DNA of 64,000 bases from an uncultured Bacteroidales bacterium (GTDB taxonomy: Bacteria > Bacteroidota > Bacteroidia > Bacteroidales > P3): assembly GCA_910578275.1 (NCBI GenBank), contig CAJTPR010000003.1, positions 124,001 to 188,000 on the forward strand, given 5' to 3'. Under the pieces are notes generated by a model. The model saw only the letters and a list, made by a program, of their open reading frames with translations, made no database searches and had not been told where the DNA came from. Below are positions 1-8,016 of the stretch, piece by piece; position 1 is the first letter of the stretch; the number at the start of each line of letters is the position of its first letter. Made by a program: the position numbers and the translations under genes.

Positions 1-244
1 GATCGCCAACTTCCACGTAGATCTTATGGATACGGCCGGCCGATGCGGGCGCGTAGAACACCTGTTCGTCGGCTTGCAGGTTGGCTGTGTAGTCGAGCGT
101 GCGCGAAACGACCATCTTCTCCAGTTTCTGTACGCGTACGGGAATCTTTTCTTCTTCCTGAACCATGCTGTCGTTGTTCTTCTTCGCTCCGCAAGAGGTC
201 AAGACAGCCAGGGCCATGATGCCCAACAATGTTTTCTTTATCAT
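1..244 (-). CDS. RND efflux periplasmic adaptor (HlyD/AcrA family), N-terminal part only
   Basis: This is the first 81 residues of a membrane-fusion protein that would link an inner-membrane RND pump to an outer-membrane TolC channel; the rest lies beyond the left edge. The start (minus strand, ATG at 244) gives a lipoprotein signal peptide with the lipobox LTSC. It continues into the typical adaptor beginning (IPVRVQKLEKMVVSRTLDY, then GRIHKIYVEVGD), which leads into the biotinyl-lipoyl-like hairpin. It sits 36 bp downstream of a TolC-family gene and behind a TetR gene in the same direction, the usual tetR-tolC-hlyD-acrB order of Bacteroidetes drug-efflux operons. The substrate cannot be read from this part. 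Confidence 0.85.
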   Translation of the reverse strand, partial: MIKKTLLGIMALAVLTSCGAKKNNDSMVQEEEKIPVRVQKLEKMVVSRTLDYTANLQADEQVFYAPASAGRIHKIYVEVGD

Positions 245-280
245 GATGCTTTTTGTTTTTCTAGGTGAACGGATAGGTTG

Positions 281-1606
281 TTACGGTAATTCGTTGTAGA
301 GCTTGAGCAGTTCGGTCTGCGCCTGCAACAGGTCCAGGCAGGCGGAGGTATAGTTGTTTTCCGCGCTCAGGTAGTTGTTGTTGGCTTGTGTCAGGTCCAG
401 GCTCGAGATGGCACCTGCGCGGAACTTGGCCTGATAGTGCCCCAGCACGCTTTTGGCCACTTCCACGTTCTCTTTCTGCAACTTGAAGTTTTCCGAGGCG
501 TTTTGCAGGTTGTAACGGTATTGCGATTCCTGCAAGGCCAGCTGGTCTTCCAGGAGACTTTTGCCCAAACGTGTCTGTTGCAGGCCGATCTTGGCCTGGC
601 TGATTTGGGAGGAACGTTGCAATCCCGCGAAAATGGGCACGTTCAGCGTCACGGTGGCCGTATGGGGGATATTCATGAAACCGCCTTCTATGATCTGGTA
701 CTGATAGGTATATCCCGCGCCGAGCGTGGGCACGCAGGCGAGATAGGCCGAGGTGAGGGCTTTCTTTTGGAGCCTTTCCTGCGTCAAGGTGGCCTGGTAG
801 TCGAGATTCTCGTTCACGTCGAATTCCTTGCCTATCCAGAACGAGAAAGGATCGTCATGCAGGAACTTTTCCAGCGGATCGGTCAGCACGATGGGCGTGC
901 CGGCTTTCAAGCCCAGCTGGATCCGGAGCATGTTGTAGTTCACGTCTACCGTCCGTTCCATCGACAATTTGCTGTTGTTCAGCTGTCCCACGGTGATCCT
1001 GATTTGATCCACGTCGCTGATTTCGAGGCTTCCGGCCTTGTACATGTTCTCGGTATGAGCCAGGATTTCCTCCATGTTCTTCAGGTTTTCCTGCAATATC
1101 TCCAGCAAGTGCTCGCATACCAGTACGGTATAGTACGAGTTGTAGATGTTGCCCCTGATTTCCAACGCGCTGATTTCGGTCTGCTGGGCGGCCAACGTCT
1201 TGGCGATCTTGCTTGTCTGGATTCCCACGATCCATTGTCCGCTGAAGAGCCATTGCGCATTGGCGTTCAGGTTCATATTGTCTTCCATCTTGATGTTCAT
1301 GCCCGTCCCGCCCAACGACATCTCTTGGCCGAAGTTGGTGGAGTAATTGATGTTGGCGTTGATTTGCGGGATGCCCGCCGAGATGGCCTCCAATATTTTT
1401 TTCTGTTGCAGGTCCACGTCCAGGTTCGAAATTTGCAGGCTTTTGTTGTGCTGCACGGCAAAATCGACGGCTTCTTCCAGGCTGAGCCGTTGCGGTGTGT
1501 CGAGGACTTCCTCGGGAACGATCGGTCCGGAGGGGCGCTCTTGCGCTTGCGGCAAAGAGGCCATGCTTGCCATCATCAGACCGAAGAGAAGGATTTTCTT
1601 TTTCAT
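281..1606 (-). CDS. TolC family outer membrane efflux protein
   Basis: A 441-residue outer-membrane channel of the TolC/OEP family, expected to trimerise and export substrates passed on by the RND pump and adaptor encoded downstream. A cleavable signal peptide (MKKKILLFGLMMASMASLPQ) precedes two alpha-helical OEP repeats rich in Gln, Asn and Leu, for example around residues 180-240 and 380-435. The length is usual for the family. It lies between tetR (35 bp upstream) and the adaptor gene (36 bp downstream), so all three are probably cotranscribed. Function by family and context is firm; substrate unknown. Confidence 0.92.
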   Translation of the reverse strand: MKKKILLFGLMMASMASLPQAQERPSGPIVPEEVLDTPQRLSLEEAVDFAVQHNKSLQISNLDVDLQQKKILEAISAGIPQINANINYSTNFGQEMSLGGTGMNIKMEDNMNLNANAQWLFSGQWIVGIQTSKIAKTLAAQQTEISALEIRGNIYNSYYTVLVCEHLLEILQENLKNMEEILAHTENMYKAGSLEISDVDQIRITVGQLNNSKLSMERTVDVNYNMLRIQLGLKAGTPIVLTDPLEKFLHDDPFSFWIGKEFDVNENLDYQATLTQERLQKKALTSAYLACVPTLGAGYTYQYQIIEGGFMNIPHTATVTLNVPIFAGLQRSSQISQAKIGLQQTRLGKSLLEDQLALQESQYRYNLQNASENFKLQKENVEVAKSVLGHYQAKFRAGAISSLDLTQANNNYLSAENNYTSACLDLLQAQTELLKLYNELP

Positions 1607-1641
1607 ATATGGTTTAGTTGCGATTCGTGCAGGGATATGGA

Positions 1642-2310
1642 TTATTCGGGGCAGGAGCGGAAAGCCTTGAAATTCTTCTTTTCCGTTTCCAGCAATTTCA
1701 GGCCTTCAAGGGTGGCCATGCTCCGTATGAAATTCTCTATCATGGTGCAGAAGATGTCGCTTACGGCGAACTTCGCGTCTTCCATGTTCTCGGGGTCGAA
1801 CCAGAAAAGCAGTTCCTTGCAGGTCAGCCATATCCTCAGGTCCACGTCGATGTTTTTCCTGAAATGGCCTTGTTCGATGCCTTTCTTCACCACGATGTCC
1901 AGATAGCGGATGATGAAGTTCTCGACTTGGGCGGTCACCTTTTCGTGCGTGGCAGGGTGATATTTTTTCAGGTCGTAGATGTTCGATGCCGCCTGGTTGT
2001 GTCGCGGAACGGCGGTATTGAAATAGTCGACGGTGCCCAAGAGGATGTGGATGGCCGAATGGTTGTCGATCTGATTTGCCAGATCGTCGAAATCCACTTG
2101 CTTGTGGCGGTGCAGCATCACGGCTTCGACTACCTGGTCCTTGTTCTCGAAATAGGCGTAAAGCGTTTTCTTGGCGATGTGCAACTGCTTGCATATATCG
2201 TCCATCGAGGTGCTTCGGAGCCCGTATTTCATGAATGTTTCCGAAATGCAGTCCAGCATCTCGGCCGGAGGAAGCATGCCGGTGTTCTGTCTTTCCTGGA
2301 TTTCCATCAC
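1642..2310 (-). CDS. TetR/AcrR family transcriptional regulator
   Basis: A 222-residue one-component regulator. The N-terminal helix-turn-helix (about residues 18-62) shows the family pattern: a helix LDCISETFMKYG, then TSMDDICKQLHIAKKTLYAYF with the conserved LYxYFxxKxxL-type end. The C-terminal part is the variable ligand-binding/dimerisation domain. It is the first gene of an efflux operon on the same strand (TolC, adaptor, presumably RND pump), so it most likely represses its own operon and is released by a pump substrate. That role is inferred from position; the ligand cannot be predicted. Confidence 0.92.
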   Translation of the reverse strand: MMEIQERQNTGMLPPAEMLDCISETFMKYGLRSTSMDDICKQLHIAKKTLYAYFENKDQVVEAVMLHRHKQVDFDDLANQIDNHSAIHILLGTVDYFNTAVPRHNQAASNIYDLKKYHPATHEKVTAQVENFIIRYLDIVVKKGIEQGHFRKNIDVDLRIWLTCKELLFWFDPENMEDAKFAVSDIFCTMIENFIRSMATLEGLKLLETEKKNFKAFRSCPE

Positions 2311-2347
2311 CGAGGAAACGTTTTTTTTGTTAATCGTTTCCGAGGGG

Positions 2348-2378
2348 CAAAGATACTCCGATTTTGATAAAATGCAAG
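2348..2378 (-). promoter_or_regulatory. Bacteroidetes-type promoter of the tetR efflux operon
   Basis: On the minus strand a -7 box TATCTTTG (2355-2348) is preceded by a -33 box CTTG (2378-2375) with a 19-nt spacer, matching the Bacteroidetes consensus TTTG-N19-TAnnTTTG. It lies 38 bp upstream of the tetR start. Confidence 0.7.
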
Positions 2379-2437
2379 AAAATTTTTTCCCGGCTTTTCT
2401 TCGGAAAACTCGACTTTCAAAGCACGTGTAAAAAACG

Positions 2438-2445
2438 TAAATTTG
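2438..2445 (+). promoter_or_regulatory. -7 box of the ffh promoter
   Basis: TAAATTTG matches the Bacteroidetes -7 consensus exactly and lies 46 bp upstream of the ffh start. A weaker TTTC about 20 nt upstream could serve as the -33 box. Confidence 0.55.
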
Positions 2446-2491
2446 CCTTTCGACTTGTCATTTTAAGTTTTACGTAATAATAGGAAAGAAG

Positions 2492-3823
2492 ATGTTTGAT
2501 AATCTGTCGGACAGGCTTGATAGGGCCTTCAAGTTGCTCAAGGGACAAGGCAAGATTACCGAGATCAATGTGGCCGAAACCTTGAAAGAGGTACGCAAGG
2601 CCTTGTTGGATGCCGACGTCAATTACAAGATAGCCAAACAGTTCACGGATACGGTGAAAGAAAAGGCCATGGGGCGTCAAGTGCTTTCGGCCGTTTCGCC
2701 GGGGCAGATGATGGTGAAACTGGTACATGACGAGCTTACCGAACTGATGGGCAGCAAGGAGGCAGGGCTGGACCTGCAGGCCAATCCCGCCGTCATCCTG
2801 ATGGCCGGCTTGCAAGGTTCCGGAAAGACCACCCATTCGGCCAAGCTGGCCTGTTTCCTCAAGGACAAGAAAGGCAAGAAGCCGCTGCTGGTGGCCGCCG
2901 ACGTGTACAGGCCGGCCGCCATCGACCAATTGGAGACCTTGGGGAGCCAGATAGGCGTACCCGTCTTTTCCGATCGGGACGAGAAGGATCCGGTGAAGAT
3001 AGCCGTCCGGGCGGTCCGTCATGCCAAGGAAAACGCGTTCAACGTCGTCATCGTGGATACGGCCGGACGTCTGGCCGTGGACGAGCAGATGATGGACGAG
3101 ATAGGGCGTATCCAAGAGGGAATCCGTCCGCAGGAGACGTTGTTCGTCGTGGATGCCATGACGGGACAGGACGCCGTGAACACGGCCAAGGCCTTTTATG
3201 ACAAGTTGCGCTACCAGGGCGTGATCCTTACCAAATTGGACGGGGATACCCGTGGCGGTGCCGCCCTTACGATACGATCGGTGGTCCAGGTTCCGGTAAA
3301 GTTCGTGGGGCTGGGCGAAAAGATGGAAGCGTTGGACGTGTTCTATCCTTCCCGCATGGCCGACCGTATCCTGGGCATGGGCGACATCGTCTCGTTGGTG
3401 GAAAAGGCCCAGGCGCAATATGACGAGGAAGAAGCCCGCAAGCTGCAGAAGAAGATCCGCAACAACGACTTCGACTTCAACGATTTTTACTCGCAAATCC
3501 AGCAGATAAAGAAGATGGGAAACATGAAAGACCTCATGGGCATGATTCCCGGCATGGGCAAGATGTTGCGGGACGTGGACATCAAGGACGACGCTTTCAA
3601 GCCCGTGGAAGCCATGATACGCTCCATGACACCCTACGAGCGTTCCCATCCCCAGGTCCTGGATGCCAACCGCCGCAAGCGTATCGCCATGGGGAGCGGT
3701 ACCTCGATAGGCGAGGTGAACAAGATGATAAAGCAGCTGGAAGAGACCAAGAAGATGATGCGCGCCGTGTCGAAGCCGGGTGCCATGCAGGCGATACGGA
3801 ACATGAAGAAGAACAGAAGGTAA
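2492..3823 (+). CDS. ffh: Signal recognition particle protein Ffh (SRP54)
   Basis: A 443-residue SRP GTPase that binds 4.5S RNA and signal peptides of nascent inner-membrane proteins and delivers ribosomes to FtsY. Domains in order: N helical bundle (residues 1-90), G domain with P-loop GLQGSGKT (about 106-113), DTAGR, TKLDGD and the insertion box, then the Met-rich M domain (about 300-443) ending in the basic tail NMKKNRR. The M domain carries the RNA-binding SGTSIGEVNKMIKQ region. Full length for the family. It precedes folD by 23 bp on the same strand. Confidence 0.98.
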   Translation: MFDNLSDRLDRAFKLLKGQGKITEINVAETLKEVRKALLDADVNYKIAKQFTDTVKEKAMGRQVLSAVSPGQMMVKLVHDELTELMGSKEAGLDLQANPAVILMAGLQGSGKTTHSAKLACFLKDKKGKKPLLVAADVYRPAAIDQLETLGSQIGVPVFSDRDEKDPVKIAVRAVRHAKENAFNVVIVDTAGRLAVDEQMMDEIGRIQEGIRPQETLFVVDAMTGQDAVNTAKAFYDKLRYQGVILTKLDGDTRGGAALTIRSVVQVPVKFVGLGEKMEALDVFYPSRMADRILGMGDIVSLVEKAQAQYDEEEARKLQKKIRNNDFDFNDFYSQIQQIKKMGNMKDLMGMIPGMGKMLRDVDIKDDAFKPVEAMIRSMTPYERSHPQVLDANRRKRIAMGSGTSIGEVNKMIKQLEETKKMMRAVSKPGAMQAIRNMKKNRR

Positions 3824-3846
3824 TCAGGAAAATATAACAAGAAGAC

Positions 3847-4731
3847 ATGAGACTGATAGACGGAAAGACAATCAGCGACGCCATAAAGAAGGAAATCGCC
3901 GCCGAAGTGGCGTCGCTCATGGACAAGGGGCATCGTCCCCCGCACATGGCCGCCATCCTCGTAGGGCATGACGGTGCGAGCGAAACGTATATCGCCAGCA
4001 AGGAAAAGAATTGCCGCGCGGTGGGAATGACCTCCTCGTTGTATCGCTATGAAGAGAATATTTCCGAAAAGGAACTCCTGGAAGTGATTTCGTTCCTGAA
4101 CGATGACGAGGAAGTGGACGGTTTCATCGTGCAGTTGCCTTTGCCAAGGCACATGGACGTGGACCGTATCATAGCCGCCGTCGATCCGGACAAGGACATC
4201 GACGGTTTCCATCCCGTCAACATGGGACGTCTGGCCTTGGGCGAAGACGCTTTCGTGCCTGCCACCCCTTGCGGCATCATGGAACTGTTGAAACGTGACG
4301 GAATCGAGACCTCGGGCAAGAAGTGCGTGGTGCTCGGGCGCAGCAACATCGTGGGCACGCCCATGGCGCTTTTGATGAGCCGGAACAATCCCCATGCCAA
4401 CGCGACGGTGACCATTTGCCACAGCAAGACGGCCGACCTGGCCGCGGAAGCCCGTCAGGCGGACATCCTGGTGGCGGCCTTGGGCAAGCCCGGGTTCGTC
4501 ACCGCCGATATGGTGAAGGACGGAGCCGTGGTCGTGGACGTGGGCATCCATCGCATCGCCGACAGTACCAAGCAGAGCGGGTTCCGTCTTGTCGGCGACG
4601 TGGATTTCGAGAAAGTCGCGCCCAAGTGCGCCGCCATCACGCCCGTGCCCGGAGGCGTGGGGCCGATGACCATCGCCGCCTTGCTGATGAACACGATGAA
4701 GGCATACAAGAAGAAAGAGAAGATAGGCTGA
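3847..4731 (+). CDS. folD: Bifunctional methylenetetrahydrofolate dehydrogenase/cyclohydrolase FolD
   Basis: A 294-residue cytosolic enzyme that interconverts 5,10-methylene-THF, 5,10-methenyl-THF and 10-formyl-THF with NADP. The N-terminal catalytic domain shows the signature ASETYIASKEKNC with the catalytic lysine (about residue 56) and the motif VDGFIVQLPLPRH. The NAD(P)-binding domain begins at VVLGRSNIVGTPMALL (about 160), and the C-terminus carries TPVPGGVGPMTIAALL. Length and motifs are complete. It lies between ffh and a glmM-like gene, all plus strand. Confidence 0.98.
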   Translation: MRLIDGKTISDAIKKEIAAEVASLMDKGHRPPHMAAILVGHDGASETYIASKEKNCRAVGMTSSLYRYEENISEKELLEVISFLNDDEEVDGFIVQLPLPRHMDVDRIIAAVDPDKDIDGFHPVNMGRLALGEDAFVPATPCGIMELLKRDGIETSGKKCVVLGRSNIVGTPMALLMSRNNPHANATVTICHSKTADLAAEARQADILVAALGKPGFVTADMVKDGAVVVDVGIHRIADSTKQSGFRLVGDVDFEKVAPKCAAITPVPGGVGPMTIAALLMNTMKAYKKKEKIG

Positions 4732-4785
4732 GGAAATCGTCTTGCAAACAGCCACTCTAACGCAGAACAACCTAAATGTAAAGAT

Positions 4786-6210
4786 ATGACGTTGATAAAA
4801 TCGATTTCTGGTATCAGGGGAACCATCGGCGGCAAGGAAGCCGAAAACCTCACGCCCGTGGACATCGTGAAGTTCACTTGCGCTTTCGCCCGTTTCTTGC
4901 AAGAAAAGAACGCGGCCCGGAAAACACGGATACGCTTGGTGGTGGGTCGTGACGGCCGGATTTCGGGCCAGATGGTCGACCACCTCGTGCAAGGCAGCCT
5001 CATGGGCATGGGCGTGGACGTCATATCCTTGGAACTTTCTACCACACCTACCGTCGAAATGGCGGTGAAGGCGCACAAGGCCCAAGGCGGCATCATCATT
5101 ACCGCCAGTCATAATCCAAAGGAATGGAACGCCTTGAAGCTCCTCAATGAAAAAGGCGAGTTCATCAGCGCCGAAGAAGGCCGCCAGGTAGTGGAAACGG
5201 CCGGAAAGGGGGCGTTCGCTTTTGCTCCGGCCGACAAGCTGGGTCAATTCCTTTGCTACGACGATTCGGACATCGAACGCCATATACAGGCCATTCTCGA
5301 TTTGGAACTGGTGGACGTGAAAGCCATCAAGGCCGCCAAGTTGCACGTGGTGGTGGACGGGGTCAATTCCACGGGCGCGGTGGTCGTACCGTTCTTGTTG
5401 GAACGCTTGGGCGTGAAGACGGTACATGCCATGAACGATGAATCCATGGGCGATTTCGCCCATGATCCCGAGCCGCTTCCGGCCAACTTGAAGTCGTTGG
5501 CCGCCAAGGTGAAGAAAGACAAGGCGCACATGGGCATCGCCGTCGATCCCGACGTGGACCGTCTGGCCTTCGTTTGTCAGGACGGCAGCATGTTCGGCGA
5601 AGAATACACGTTGGTGGCCGCCGCCGATTACGTGCTGCGGCACAAGAAAGGCGCGGTCGTTTCCAATCTTTCCTCTTCCCGGGCGTTGCGCGACGTGGCC
5701 GAAAGTCATGGTTGCAAGTACGTGGCCGCTCCCGTGGGCGAGGTGAACGTGGTGGAAAAGATGAAAAAGGTCAAGGCCGTCATAGGAGGCGAGGGGAACG
5801 GCGGCGTGATTTATCCCGAATTGCACTACGGTCGCGATGCCTTGGTCGGGATTGCGCTGGTATTGAGCGCGTTTGCGCGAAAACTCAAGGAAAACAAGGC
5901 TTTTACGATGACCGGATACCGTGATTCGTTTCCCGCCTATGCCATATCCAAGAACCGTGTGGCGTTGTCCGGCAAAGTGAATGCGGACAAGGTGCTTGCT
6001 CAGGTCAAGAAACGGCATTCAAAAGAAAAAACAAACGAGGAAGACGGTATCCGTATCGACTTTGAGAAGACGAAGGAATGGGTGCAGTTGCGCAAGTCGA
6101 ATACCGAACCCATCATCCGCGTGTATGCCGAAAGCGTTTCCGCGCGCAAGGCCGATGCCTTGGCCAAGCGTTTCGTGGAAGAAGTCAAGGCCGCGATGGC
6201 TGGAAAATAA
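4786..6210 (+). CDS. glmM: Phosphoglucosamine mutase-like alpha-D-phosphohexomutase
   Basis: A 474-residue phosphohexomutase of the GlmM/ManB superfamily. In Bacteroidetes this form (beginning SISGIRGTIGG) is normally annotated as phosphoglucosamine mutase, converting GlcN-6-P to GlcN-1-P for UDP-GlcNAc synthesis. The phosphoserine loop is TASHNPKEWNALK (about residue 105), the metal loop is DPDVDRLAF (about 254-262), the sugar-binding loop GEGNGGVIYPE (about 333-343), and the phosphate-binding end RKSNTEPIIRVYAE (about 437-450). It is 11 bp upstream of pgk. Phosphomannomutase activity cannot be excluded from sequence alone. Confidence 0.88.
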   Translation: MTLIKSISGIRGTIGGKEAENLTPVDIVKFTCAFARFLQEKNAARKTRIRLVVGRDGRISGQMVDHLVQGSLMGMGVDVISLELSTTPTVEMAVKAHKAQGGIIITASHNPKEWNALKLLNEKGEFISAEEGRQVVETAGKGAFAFAPADKLGQFLCYDDSDIERHIQAILDLELVDVKAIKAAKLHVVVDGVNSTGAVVVPFLLERLGVKTVHAMNDESMGDFAHDPEPLPANLKSLAAKVKKDKAHMGIAVDPDVDRLAFVCQDGSMFGEEYTLVAAADYVLRHKKGAVVSNLSSSRALRDVAESHGCKYVAAPVGEVNVVEKMKKVKAVIGGEGNGGVIYPELHYGRDALVGIALVLSAFARKLKENKAFTMTGYRDSFPAYAISKNRVALSGKVNADKVLAQVKKRHSKEKTNEEDGIRIDFEKTKEWVQLRKSNTEPIIRVYAESVSARKADALAKRFVEEVKAAMAGK

Positions 6211-6221
6211 AAGCAAACGTC

Positions 6222-7409
6222 ATGAAAACCATAGGACAAGCCGATTTCAACGGCAAGAAAGTGCTGGTGCGTTGCGATTTCAACATTCCGCTCAAGAACG
6301 GTGTGATCACCGACGACACGCGTATCAGGGAAAGCATGCCTACCGTGCGCAAGTTGCTTGACGACGGGGCGGCGGTCATCCTCATGTCGCATCTGGGGCG
6401 GCCGGCGGGCACAGGTTACGAAGAGGCGTTCAGCCTCGCGCCCGTGGCCAGGCATCTGGAAAAACTGCTGGAACGTCCGGTCGTATTTCCCGGTGACGTA
6501 TTCACGCAGGTTACCGTGGAGGCCGCCAAGGCCTTGCGGCCGGGGCAAGTGATGCTGCTCGAGAACCTGCGTTTCGTCAAGGGCGAAACCAAGGGCGACG
6601 AGGAATTCGCCCGTTATCTGGCTTCGTTGGGCGACGCCTACGTGAACGACGCTTTCGGAGCGGCGCACCGAAGCCATTCGTCCACGGCCGTCATCGCCGG
6701 TTTTTTTCCCGAAAGCAAGTATTTCGGCTTTTTGATGGCGCACGAAATCGAGAATCTCGAGAAATTGCTGCACGATGTCGAGCATCCTTTCGTGGCTGTC
6801 ATCGGAGGAGCCAAGGTATCGAGCAAGATAGACGTGCTCAAGAACCTGGTCGACAAGGTAGACGCGCTGCTGATCGGCGGCGGCATGGCCTATACGTTCG
6901 TCAAGGCCATGGGCGGCAAGACAGGTGATTCGTTGGTGGAAGACGACAAGCTGGAAACCGCCCGTGAGATCTTGGAAACGTTCAAGGCCAAGGGCGTGAA
7001 GCTGATGTTGCCTGTCGACACGCTTTGCGCCGACAAGTTCGACAACGAGGCCAACCGCAAGGTCATGCCGACCGACCGGATTTCCGACGGCTGGATGGGC
7101 ATGGACATAGGTCCCGAATCCATTGCCGCTTACCGGAAAGCGATTTCCGAGGCGCGTTCGGTACTTTGGAACGGTCCGTTGGGCGTCTTTGAAATGGAAA
7201 ATTTCAGCGAGGGGACCATGCAGATAGGCCGCAGCATAGGCCAAGTCACCGCAAGAGGCGGCTATACGGCCGTGGGCGGCGGCGATTCGGTGGCGGCAGT
7301 GAACCGTCTGGGACTGGCCAAGGAAATATCCTACGTGTCCACCGGCGGCGGCGCCATGCTCGAATATCTGGAAGGCAAGCCGCTTCCGGGCGTGCAAGCC
7401 ATTATTTGA
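6222..7409 (+). CDS. pgk: Phosphoglycerate kinase
   Basis: A 395-residue glycolytic kinase (1,3-bisphosphoglycerate + ADP to 3-phosphoglycerate + ATP). The start ATG at 6222 was chosen because the family sequence begins at MKTIGQADFNGKKVLVRCDFN; the frame is open further upstream, but only through the end of the preceding gene. Motifs: VLVRCDFNIPL, SHLGRP (substrate arginine), AFGAAHRSHSST, VIGGAKVSSKIDVL, and the nucleotide-binding GGGDSVAAVNRLG near the C-terminus. Its 3' end overlaps the convergent FAH-family gene by 8 bp. Confidence 0.98.
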   Translation: MKTIGQADFNGKKVLVRCDFNIPLKNGVITDDTRIRESMPTVRKLLDDGAAVILMSHLGRPAGTGYEEAFSLAPVARHLEKLLERPVVFPGDVFTQVTVEAAKALRPGQVMLLENLRFVKGETKGDEEFARYLASLGDAYVNDAFGAAHRSHSSTAVIAGFFPESKYFGFLMAHEIENLEKLLHDVEHPFVAVIGGAKVSSKIDVLKNLVDKVDALLIGGGMAYTFVKAMGGKTGDSLVEDDKLETAREILETFKAKGVKLMLPVDTLCADKFDNEANRKVMPTDRISDGWMGMDIGPESIAAYRKAISEARSVLWNGPLGVFEMENFSEGTMQIGRSIGQVTARGGYTAVGGGDSVAAVNRLGLAKEISYVSTGGGAMLEYLEGKPLPGVQAII

Positions 7410-8016
7410 TGGCGCAACGCAATACCGGAATGCCTTCCAAGGAGGCTTCCAGCAGGTCGCCTATTTCTATTTTCCCGATTCCGGGGGGCGTTCCGGTAAA
7501 GATATAGTCGCCCGTCCGCAACGTGAGGAAACGTGAAACGTGGCTGATGAGCCGGTCTACGGGAAAGATCATGTCGGCCGTGTCTCCGCTTTGGCAGACA
7601 CGGCCGTTTTTTTTCAGTTCGAAATGCAGGCCTTGCGGACCTTGCGGAAACTTCTCCTTGGAAATGAATTCCCCGATAGCCGCCGAATTGTCGAAAGACT
7701 TGCATATTTCCCAAGGCAGGCCTTCTTCCCGGCAGGTTCGTTGCAAGTCCCTGGCCGTGAAATCGAAGCCCAAGGTGTAGGCGTCGTAATAGTCGCGGGC
7801 GAATTTCGGGTCTATGTTTTTCCCGACCTTGCAGACACGCAAGACCAGTTCCGTCTCATAGTTCGGCTCTTTGGTGAAGTCGGGAACATAGAACGGACGG
7901 TTGCGGATCAGCAAGGCCGTGTCCGGCTTGCAGAAGAAGACGGGTTCTTCCGGCACCTTGGCTTGCAGTTCCTTGACATGTTCAAGGTAGTTCTGTCCGA
8001 TGCAGATTATTTTCAT
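7402..8016 (-). CDS. Fumarylacetoacetate hydrolase family protein
   Basis: A 204-residue FAH-superfamily enzyme, the short bacterial form whose members hydrolyse or decarboxylate acyl-pyruvates, oxaloacetate or 2-oxo-diacids. Visible features: start KIICIGQNYLEHVKEL, a metal site formed by E in NYETELVLRV and D in GFDFTARDLQ, and the C-terminal TGTPPGIGKIEIGD motif. Start ATG at 8016 overlaps the stop of the upstream receptor gene by 4 bp (ATGA), so the two are probably translationally coupled. The precise substrate is not readable. Confidence 0.9.
   Translation of the reverse strand: MKIICIGQNYLEHVKELQAKVPEEPVFFCKPDTALLIRNRPFYVPDFTKEPNYETELVLRVCKVGKNIDPKFARDYYDAYTLGFDFTARDLQRTCREEGLPWEICKSFDNSAAIGEFISKEKFPQGPQGLHFELKKNGRVCQSGDTADMIFPVDRLISHVSRFLTLRTGDYIFTGTPPGIGKIEIGDLLEASLEGIPVLRCAIK

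Noticed and set aside
386..1906. Plus-strand 506-residue open frame opposite the TolC and TetR genes
   Set aside because: It is the antisense shadow of two well-supported minus-strand genes; its composition is low in family resemblance and rich in His, Arg and Gln, as expected for a reversed GC-rich gene.
3634..6018. Minus-strand 794-residue open frame opposite folD and glmM
   Set aside because: Complete housekeeping genes occupy the other strand; the frame has no domain and is His/Gly/Arg rich.
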